A stretch of DNA of 6,031 bases from DATLCI01 sp046714215 (GTDB lineage Bacteria > Acidobacteriota > Terriglobia > Terriglobales > Acidobacteriaceae), in NCBI GenBank assembly GCA_046714215.1, contig JBKKBM010000220.1, positions 1 to 6,031 of the forward strand. The letters run 5' to 3'. A program made the translations under genes and the position numbers. The notes beneath the pieces were generated by a model, which was given only the letters and a program-made list of their open reading frames with translations, searched no databases and was not told the origin of the DNA. Shown piece after piece: positions 1 through 3,919 of this stretch (within the stretch, counting starts at the first letter, position 1; every line of letters starts with the position of its first letter).

Positions 1-291
1 CTTCAGGATGGGCTCGGCCTCCGCGGTATTACCCAAGGCCGTCTGCGCACCACCCAGCACGTGCAAACTGTAAGCAGTACGGATATCGTCAGGGCCAAAG
101 GCTGTTTCTGCGATTCTGAGAGCCTCCTTGGCCGATGCGATTCCCGCGCTAAACTGCCCTTGCAAGACTTGGTTCTGCGCCTGCTGATGGGATTCTTCCC
201 ATTCTTCGCCGGGACGTGGCCACGCGATTGCGGCGACAATGATCACTGCGACAAGCAACACGGCAAGCAGGATGGTTATTCTTCGAGACAC
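1..291 (-). CDS. Membrane-anchored TPR protein, N-terminal part (cut by window edge)
   Basis: The frame stays open from the GTG at 291 to the window edge, giving 97 residues; the C-terminus lies outside. Residues 1-4 (start-SRR) are basic. Residues 5-24 are a strongly hydrophobic helix (ILLAVLLVAVIIVAAIAW), so the protein is probably an inner-membrane anchor with the rest on one side. From about residue 30 there are amphipathic helix pairs. The stretch EALRIAETAFGPDD followed by ALGNTAEAEPILK matches the kinesin-light-chain-like TPR pattern (AL...AE..FGPD ... LG...EAEP). The start is supported by AGGGAGG (300-306) eight bases upstream and a promoter at 331-360. An in-frame ATG at 387 would add 32 residues but lies upstream of that promoter. 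TPRs bind protein partners; the partner cannot be told from this fragment. The TPR call is fairly sure, the function unknown. Confidence 0.78.
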   Translation of the reverse strand, partial: MSRRITILLAVLLVAVIIVAAIAWPRPGEEWEESHQQAQNQVLQGQFSAGIASAKEALRIAETAFGPDDIRTAYSLHVLGGAQTALGNTAEAEPILK

Positions 292-330
292 GGGCGGGGC
301 CTCCCTTTTCGACAACACTGCGGCTTGCGC

Positions 331-360
331 ACCATACTCTTCGCCCGAGAACTGGGTCAA
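331..360 (-). promoter_or_regulatory. Sigma70-type promoter of the TPR gene
   Basis: On the minus strand TTGACC (360-355, five of six matches to TTGACA) is followed after exactly 18 bases by TATGGT (336-331, four of six matches to TATAAT). Transcription would begin near 324, leaving a leader of roughly 33 bases that contains the AGGGAGG ribosome binding site (306-300) before the GTG at 291. The agreement of promoter, RBS and start is good evidence for this gene model. Confidence 0.6.
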
Positions 361-646
361 CGGGCAAAGCTCACTTGACACTTGCATACCGCAGGGGATT
401 TCGACTAAGATGCAGCCTGTCTCCGAATAAAGCCGCATACTCGAGTGCTGGCTCTTCCCCGCGCAAGTTCCAGGCGCTGGCGGACGAAGTGACCGGAAAC
501 TTTCTCTTTTGCGACAAATTGACGTGCCCGTTGTGACCGCGTTTTCCCGGGTACCTATACAGTTCACGATTTTCCGAACCTTAAGGCAACAGCTCGGCGA
601 CCCCAAAATGTCCTGAGCATCCATTACACACAGGCTAACTACATCC
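361..646. other. Intergenic region with no convincing gene
   Basis: About 286 bases between the promoter of the leftward TPR gene and the start at 647. Short frames exist on both strands, but none has a credible start, ribosome binding site or recognisable protein. I see no tRNA and no strong terminator. A weak promoter candidate for the rightward gene is listed separately. Because the flanking genes diverge, the stretch probably serves as a regulatory region. Confidence 0.5.
531..561 (+). promoter_or_regulatory. Weak promoter candidate for the R/G-rich receiver gene
   Basis: TTGTGA (531-536) precedes the AT-rich element CTATACA (555-561). Taking CTATAC or TATACA as the -10 gives a spacer of 18 or 19 bases. 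It would give a leader of about 80 bases before the ATG at 647. Both boxes match the consensus only partly, so this is a candidate only. Confidence 0.25.
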
Positions 647-1432
647 ATGAATCCAGGATCGAATCAGCCGCCCCAGAACCCTGGTGGCGGAAGTCGCCGC
701 CGCCGTCGCCGTCGTGGCGTCAGCGGTAAAAAACAGCAGACCAACGGCCAGCCCATGCAACACGGCAAACCGGCAGGACACAGCCAGAGCCAGGGTCAGG
801 GCTTCGGTGGAGGCGGGGGCAGCAACCGCCGCAACCGCACTCGCCGTCCGCAGTCGTTCGTTGGTCCCATGGACCACAGTTATCGCAACGGAGGCGCCAA
901 CGGTAATGTGGCCGACGGTAACAATCAGGGTGGACGCTTCCGCGGCGGACCTCAGGTCCCGCAAAAATTCGTCCCTAATGACATGACTCCGGTCGCTGGC
1001 CGGCCAGACGCGCCCGCCCGCATCTTCTGCTTCATCGAAGACCTTTTCTTCCTCGCCAAGATCCAGGAGACGTCGAAGAAACTGAACATCAAAGTGGAAT
1101 TCGTGAAGACGCCCGACATCATCCTCGAACGCGCCGCCGACGACGTGCCCGACGATGAAAAGCCCGCGCTGGTCGTCTTCGACCTCAACAACCTCAACGC
1201 CAAACCGCTCACGCTCATCCCCAAACTCCGCTCGAAACTAAAAAAGGGGACGTCCATCATCGGCTTCGTCAGCCACATTCAGGGCGACCTGAAGATGAAA
1301 GCCCTTGAAGCCGGATGCGATTCCGTGATGCCCCGCTCGGCGTTTTCGCAGAACCTGCCCAACCTGCTCCGTCGCCACGGCGCGCCGGAAGAGGTCAACG
1401 ACGGCACCGACCAGCAGCATTTCATTCAGTAG
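647..1432 (+). CDS. Arg/Gly-rich disordered N-terminus fused to a receiver-like domain
   Basis: 261 residues. Residues 1-115 are low-complexity and rich in G, R, N, Q and S, with seven consecutive arginines (R17-R23), a GFGGGGG stretch (52-58), RRNRTRRPQ (61-69) and GGRFRGG (95-101). Such tails are typical of disordered RNA-binding regions. Residues 124-245 read as a CheY-like alternating fold: a first strand ending in E131-D132 (acidic-pair position), a third strand ALVVFDL with D179 where the phospho-acceptor would be, a fourth strand IIGFVS with S209 at the Thr/Ser position, and SVMPRSAF where a conserved Lys-Pro is expected. The lysine is absent, so normal phosphorylation signalling is doubtful. 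No output domain follows; the C-terminus is polar and short. The start is the first ATG; only a weak AGG lies 12 bases upstream. Alternative ATGs at codons 37 and 75 also lack a Shine-Dalgarno. An RNA-linked role is inference from composition. Confidence 0.85.
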   Translation: MNPGSNQPPQNPGGGSRRRRRRRGVSGKKQQTNGQPMQHGKPAGHSQSQGQGFGGGGGSNRRNRTRRPQSFVGPMDHSYRNGGANGNVADGNNQGGRFRGGPQVPQKFVPNDMTPVAGRPDAPARIFCFIEDLFFLAKIQETSKKLNIKVEFVKTPDIILERAADDVPDDEKPALVVFDLNNLNAKPLTLIPKLRSKLKKGTSIIGFVSHIQGDLKMKALEAGCDSVMPRSAFSQNLPNLLRRHGAPEEVNDGTDQQHFIQ

Positions 1433-1454
1433 CAGTAGCCGGTGTAAGAGCAAA

Positions 1455-1474
1455 AGCCCTCCTCAAGGAGGGCT
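1455..1474. terminator. Intrinsic terminator hairpin between convergent genes
   Basis: A perfect inverted repeat, AGCCCTCCT (1455-1463) and AGGAGGGCT (1466-1474), can form a GC-rich stem of eight or nine pairs. Read on the minus strand the stem is followed directly by TTTT (1455-1452), the canonical form, so it would stop transcripts coming from the HIT gene. Read on the plus strand it lies 22 bases after the stop at 1432 but has only a CGCCCTTT tail. It probably serves both convergent genes. Confidence 0.7.
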
Positions 1475-1482
1475 CGCCCTTT

Positions 1483-1508
1483 GTAGAGACGTAGCTTGCT
1501 ACGTCTCA
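1483..1508. repeat. Dispersed palindromic repeat, copy 1 (left of the HIT gene)
   Basis: GAGACGTAGC (1486-1495) and GCTACGTCTC (1498-1507) form a perfect 10-base inverted repeat around TT. The 26-base unit, including the flanking GTA and A, recurs at 1986-2011 with two differences, both in the loop region. Stem identity with a variable loop suggests a REP-like dispersed element whose structure is conserved. It lies just right of the terminator. Confidence 0.75.
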
Positions 1509-1534
1509 CCCCGGACCAGTTCTCGATGGCGTGA

Positions 1535-1554
1535 CACAGGCATTCCTGCCTGTG
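1535..1554. repeat. Small palindrome CACAGGCA/TGCCTGTG
   Basis: CACAGGCA (1535-1542) and TGCCTGTG (1547-1554) are exact inverted copies around TTCC, giving an eight-pair stem with a tetraloop. There is no T-run on either side, so it is not a classical terminator. It resembles a second family of small intergenic palindromes; only one copy is in the window, so family membership is inference. Confidence 0.55.
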
Positions 1555-1586
1555 CAGGCCTTCTCCATACTCTCACCGTCTGACTC

Positions 1587-1613
1587 TACTGGTAGCTGGC
1601 GGCTGGAAGCTGG
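1587..1613 (+). repeat. Short heptamer repeat (three NNGCTGG units)
   Basis: After TACTGG the sequence runs through three consecutive seven-base units ending in GCTGG: TAGCTGG (1593-1599), CGGCTGG (1600-1606) and AAGCTGG (1607-1613). It ends eight bases before the stop codon of the HIT gene. The ten-base string TACTGGTAGC at its left end recurs at 2030-2039, on the other side of the HIT gene. Confidence 0.5.
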
Positions 1614-1620
1614 TGCATGC

Positions 1621-1962
1621 CTACCCCGGCGGCCACTGCATGTCCCGTCCGCCGATCAAATGCAGGTGCAGATGAAACACGCTTTGCCCTGACCGCGGCC
1701 CCACGTTATAAACGGTCCGATATCCGTCTTCGATCTGCCGCTCGCGTCCCAGCTTGGCCGCCACCAGCTGCAGATATCCCAATATCTCAGCGTCTTCCGC
1801 GGTCGCTTCCTTCAGTCCCACAATATGTTTCTTCGGGATCAGCAGCACGTGGGTGGGGGCTTGAGGATTGACATCCTCAAACGCAAAGACTTTGTCGTCT
1901 TCGAAGATTTTCTTGCTAGGGATCTTGCCGGCGATAATCTTGCAAAAGAGGCAGTCGCTCAT
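1621..1962 (-). CDS. hinT: HIT-family nucleotide-binding protein (HINT type)
   Basis: 113 residues, the usual size for a complete HINT-branch histidine-triad protein. The C-terminal signature HLHLHLIGGR gives the triad H97-x-H99-x-H101. By analogy with HINT1, H99 is the nucleophile and S94 in GQSVF helps contact phosphate. The protein ends in MQWPPG, the tail typical of HINT proteins. An N-terminal CLFC pair (C4, C7) together with H46 in PKKHI suggests the structural zinc site found in many prokaryotic HIT proteins. The family hydrolyses phosphoramidate bonds of purine nucleotides (AMP-lysine-like substrates) as cytoplasmic dimers; the cellular role is often unclear. The gene lies 87 bases downstream of rlpA on the same strand and could be read from it. 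However, a TAAAAT six bases before the ATG and the absence of a Shine-Dalgarno suggest its own leaderless transcript. Dispersed palindromes lie on both sides. Family assignment is certain; the symbol is by similarity. Confidence 0.96.
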   Translation of the reverse strand: MSDCLFCKIIAGKIPSKKIFEDDKVFAFEDVNPQAPTHVLLIPKKHIVGLKEATAEDAEILGYLQLVAAKLGRERQIEDGYRTVYNVGPRSGQSVFHLHLHLIGGRDMQWPPG

Positions 1963-1968
1963 GCGGGA

Positions 1969-1974
1969 ATTTTA
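1969..1974 (-). promoter_or_regulatory. Candidate -10 box giving a leaderless HIT transcript
   Basis: TAAAAT on the minus strand (1974-1969) matches TATAAT at five of six positions and lies six bases before the ATG at 1962. A start site seven bases downstream of the box would fall on or next to the A of the ATG. No TTGACA-like box is present at normal spacing; that position falls inside the palindrome at 1986-2011. No purine-rich RBS lies between. Confidence 0.4.
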
Positions 1975-1985
1975 CGCCAGCGCGC

Positions 1986-2011
1986 GTAGAGACGTAGCTC
2001 ACTACGTCTCA
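1986..2011. repeat. Dispersed palindromic repeat, copy 2 (right of the HIT gene)
   Basis: GAGACGTAG (1989-1997) and CTACGTCTC (2002-2010) form a nine-base perfect inverted repeat around CTCA. The unit equals copy 1 at 1483-1508 except for two bases in the loop region. It sits in the 87-base gap between the rlpA stop and the HIT start. The hairpin lacks a T-run, so it is more likely a mobile or REP-like element than a terminator, though it may stabilise the 3' end of rlpA mRNA. Confidence 0.75.
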
Positions 2012-2029
2012 AATGGTAGCGCAGACCTT

Positions 2030-2043
2030 TACTGGTAGCCGGT
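2030..2043 (+). repeat. Short direct repeat shared with the other side of the HIT gene
   Basis: TACTGGTAGC (2030-2039) is identical to 1587-1596, and the overlapping GTAGCCGGT (2035-2043) is identical to 1435-1443. With the palindromes this makes three short sequence families present on both sides of the HIT gene. It ends six bases before the rlpA stop codon on the opposite strand. Confidence 0.45.
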
Positions 2044-2049
2044 AGCTGC

Positions 2050-2862
2050 CTAATCCAGCCTCACCAGAAACACTCCACCTTCATTCACCTTCGTCTCGCG
2101 CGCCACCTCAAAAGCCTTTTCCCGATCATCCGCCAGCGGACGCAGCCGCACCCAGTCACCCGTCGGCCCGGTGAACTGGATCACTTTCGCGGTCTTGTAC
2201 TTGCGTATCAGCTTGCTCTTCAACTTCGTCGCTTCGTCGCTGTCAGTAAACGCACCGATCTGCACGCACCAGCGCCCGCCGCGGTCGAGCGGCTTAGGCG
2301 AATCCAGCACTTCGATCTTCACCTTCGCCAGCCCGCTGCGATACACCCCGATCTCCTTGGCCGCGCCCAGCGAAAGGTCCAACACCCGGTCGCCGATGAA
2401 CGGCCCCCGGTCAGTGATGCGCATCAGCGCGGCTTTGCCGTTACTCAGATTGGTCACGCGCACCACGGAGTTCAGCGGCAGCGTCTTGTGCGCCGCCGTG
2501 AGCTGATGCATGTCGAAGACCTGGCCATTGGCCGCCTTGCGGTTGTGGTACGGAGGGCCATACCAGCTCGCGACGCCCGTCTCTACATAGATCGGCTTCA
2601 CCTTGGCATAACTCTGCAATTCCGGATTGGCGACCCCTTCGCCATCGCGGTCAACCTCGCGTTGCGGCTCGCGCCCGCGCGTTGCCGTCCGCGTTTCCGG
2701 AGCCGTCCGTGGCGACGCCGCCGGTGCCGACGGCACCCGCACTCGCGCCTGCTTTTTGCTGCCGCATCCCGTCGCCGCCACCACCACGGCGAACACCAGC
2801 CATCCCGTGGCCACCAACTTTGCTGCCGCTTTTGCGCGTGCTCTGCCCGTCCGATTCATCAC
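2050..2862 (-). CDS. rlpA: RlpA-like septal lipoprotein: DPBB domain plus SPOR domain
   Basis: 270 residues. A basic N-terminus and hydrophobic stretch (about 15-30) end at a lipobox-like AATGC with C33 as lipidation site, so an outer-membrane lipoprotein is likely. Residues 34-90 are a Pro/Arg-rich linker. Residues 95-187 are the double-psi beta-barrel of RlpA, with GVASWYGPPYHNRKAANG, LTAAHKTLPL, VRVTNLSNG, ITDRGPF and DLSLGAAKEIG. Residues 195-269 form a SPOR domain (WCVQIGAF at its start), which binds denuded glycan at division sites. In Pseudomonas RlpA, a lytic transglycosylase acting on such glycan, E120 and D157 are catalytic. Here D151 matches D157, but the residue 37 positions before it is Q114 where glutamate is expected, so activity is uncertain. 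AGGA (2874-2871) lies 8 bases before the GTG at 2862 and 11 before the ATG at 2859; either may be the start. The HIT gene follows after 87 bases. Confidence 0.94.
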   Translation of the reverse strand: MMNRTGRARAKAAAKLVATGWLVFAVVVAATGCGSKKQARVRVPSAPAASPRTAPETRTATRGREPQREVDRDGEGVANPELQSYAKVKPIYVETGVASWYGPPYHNRKAANGQVFDMHQLTAAHKTLPLNSVVRVTNLSNGKAALMRITDRGPFIGDRVLDLSLGAAKEIGVYRSGLAKVKIEVLDSPKPLDRGGRWCVQIGAFTDSDEATKLKSKLIRKYKTAKVIQFTGPTGDWVRLRPLADDREKAFEVARETKVNEGGVFLVRLD

Positions 2863-2885
2863 TGCCCGTTTCCTGTGTTCCTCAT
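2859..2885 (-). other. Possible eight-codon leader ORF coupled to rlpA
   Basis: An ATG at 2885 opens a tiny frame encoding MRNTGNGQ that stops at TGA 2861-2859, overlapping the rlpA ATG at 2859 as TGATG. An AGGG lies seven bases before its ATG. If translated, ribosomes would end exactly at the rlpA start, which would favour ATG 2859 over GTG 2862. With so few codons this could be chance. Confidence 0.25.
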
Positions 2886-2943
2886 CGCTCGTCCCTAAAT
2901 TCCCACGCTTCCGGTTTTCATAAGTAAGCCGCCGCCATCTTGC

Positions 2944-2972
2944 ATTATGTCCGGGCTCGCGACCGGCCGCAA
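2944..2972 (-). promoter_or_regulatory. Candidate promoter of rlpA
   Basis: On the minus strand TTGCGG (2972-2967) is followed after exactly 17 bases by CATAAT (2949-2944, five of six matches to TATAAT). Transcription would start near 2937, giving a leader of about 75 bases before rlpA that contains the possible leader ORF. The -35 box matches the consensus only in its TTG part. Confidence 0.4.
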
Positions 2973-3032
2973 TGCAACTCGTACCCTTGGCACCTCTTTA
3001 GATAACCCGTCCGCCGCTCTCGTCTCTCGCGA

Positions 3033-3057
3033 AATTCCCAACCTCAATTCCCAACCT
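3033..3057 (+). repeat. Tandem duplication of a 12-base motif, period 13
   Basis: AATTCCCAACCT occurs at 3033-3044 and again, identical, at 3046-3057, separated by one base. The motif is more AT-rich than its surroundings. It is also flanked by two copies of TCTCGCGA (3025-3032 and 3071-3078). The cluster lies 65-90 bases upstream of the gene at 3122, where a regulator could bind side by side. Binding is inference. Confidence 0.5.
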
Positions 3058-3108
3058 GGAATTTTCTTCATCTCGCGATTTCTTCCCCTTGGACCCGCAC
3101 GGGACGCA

Positions 3109-3114
3109 TAGAAT
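3109..3114 (+). promoter_or_regulatory. Candidate -10 box close to the start at 3122
   Basis: TAGAAT matches TATAAT at five of six positions and ends seven bases before the ATG at 3122, so the transcript would start at or next to the start codon. The only -35-like sequence, TTGGAC at 3089-3094, is 14 bases upstream, shorter than usual. No Shine-Dalgarno precedes this ATG, which fits leaderless translation. Confidence 0.4.
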
Positions 3115-3121
3115 CTCTCCT

Positions 3122-3841
3122 ATGCAAAAGACCGCTATGCGCCTGCCTGCCCGAACCGTCGCCCTCGCCGGCCTGGTATTCTTCGCTGCATCCAGTGCCA
3201 GCCTGTGGTCGCAATCCCCGCCGTTGCCGGACAAGCCTCAACCGCAAACCGCCGACGCCAAGCCCAAACGCATCCTCTGGATGATTCCCGCCTTCGACAT
3301 CGCCAACGCCCGCGCTCCCTACACGCCGCTTGCGCCGCGCGAAAAGTTCAGCGTCTTTACCAACAGCAGCTTTGACCGCATCACCCTCGTCACCGCCGCC
3401 TTCGACGCCGGCATCAATCAGGCCACCAACACGCCCCCCGGTTACGGACAAGGCGGCGAAGGCTACGCCAAGCGCTATGGCGCCGCCGTCGGCGACAAAG
3501 TCACCAGCGATTTCCTGGGCAAGTTCTTCTTCCCCGTCGTCTTTCGCCAGGACCCGCGTTACTTCGCCTTGGGTGAAGGCTCCGGCCCGCGCCGCACCGG
3601 CTACGCCATGTCGCGCGTCTTTGTCACCCGCGGTGACAACGGCCGCTCCCAGTTCAATGCTTCGCAAGTCCTCGGCGCTTTCAGTGCGGCGGCCATCACC
3701 AACATCTGGTATCCGCCTGCCGACCGCAAAGCCTCCACCACGCTCACCCGCGCCGGCACTCGCCTCGCCCTCAGTATGGGCTTCAACATCTTCAAGGAAT
3801 TCTGGCCGGAGATCGGACGCCGCATGAAGATGAGGAAGTGA
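3122..3841 (+). CDS. Secreted protein of unknown function (acidobacterial-type family)
   Basis: 239 residues from the ATG at 3122. The N-terminus has a basic start and a hydrophobic core (TVALAGLVFFAAS), then a likely signal-peptidase site near SLWSQ. The mature part begins with a Pro-rich stretch and KPKRILWMIPAF. Conserved-looking segments are LAPREKFSVF, GYGQGGEGYAKRYGAAVGD, FRQDPRYFALGEG, RTGYAMSRVFVTR, ITNIWYPPADR and GFNIFKEFWPEI. From memory, this pattern matches hypothetical exported proteins common in Acidobacteriota, for which I know no assigned function. There are no cysteines in the mature protein and no catalytic motif I recognise. Alternating aromatic and small residues leave an envelope or outer-membrane location possible. 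A TTG at 3089 would add 11 residues before the signal peptide and is unlikely; a second ATG at 3137 is possible. The gene diverges from rlpA and precedes the STAS gene by 78 bases. Confidence 0.85.
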   Translation: MQKTAMRLPARTVALAGLVFFAASSASLWSQSPPLPDKPQPQTADAKPKRILWMIPAFDIANARAPYTPLAPREKFSVFTNSSFDRITLVTAAFDAGINQATNTPPGYGQGGEGYAKRYGAAVGDKVTSDFLGKFFFPVVFRQDPRYFALGEGSGPRRTGYAMSRVFVTRGDNGRSQFNASQVLGAFSAAAITNIWYPPADRKASTTLTRAGTRLALSMGFNIFKEFWPEIGRRMKMRK

Positions 3842-3864
3842 CTGCCTCACCGCGCGAATCGAGC

Positions 3865-3870
3865 TATAAT
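3865..3870 (+). promoter_or_regulatory. Perfect TATAAT upstream of the STAS gene
   Basis: A consensus TATAAT stands out in GC-rich DNA, 24 bases after the stop of the preceding gene. A start near 3877 would give a leader of about 43 bases ending in GGAG (3912-3915), four bases before the ATG at 3920. No good TTGACA box is present at 16-18 bases upstream, so strength or activator dependence is unclear. Confidence 0.5.
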
Positions 3871-3919
3871 TCCCGCCGACACGAACCTGCAGCTGGAGAA
3901 CCGCAGTACTCGGAGAACC

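Noticed and set aside
61..378. A 105-codon plus-strand frame at the left edge
   Set aside because: The opposite strand encodes a TPR protein with promoter, RBS and membrane helix. The plus-strand frame has none of these and an unpatterned Cys-rich product.
375..411. TTGACA (375-380) and TAAGAT (406-411) as a plus-strand promoter
   Set aside because: The spacer is 25 bases, too long for sigma70, and the nearest supported plus-strand gene starts more than 230 bases later.
431..618. Stop-to-stop plus-strand open frame upstream of 647
   Set aside because: It has no ATG near its beginning, no RBS and no recognisable product.
1483..2011. The two palindromes as a CRISPR array or transposon ends
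   Set aside because: Only two copies, about 500 bases apart, with a housekeeping-type HIT gene between them and no transposase. Each copy is itself a full palindrome, not a terminal inverted repeat half.
2488..2898. A 136-codon plus-strand frame opposite rlpA
   Set aside because: Antisense to a clear RlpA. The product is Arg/His-rich without domain, start signal or partner.
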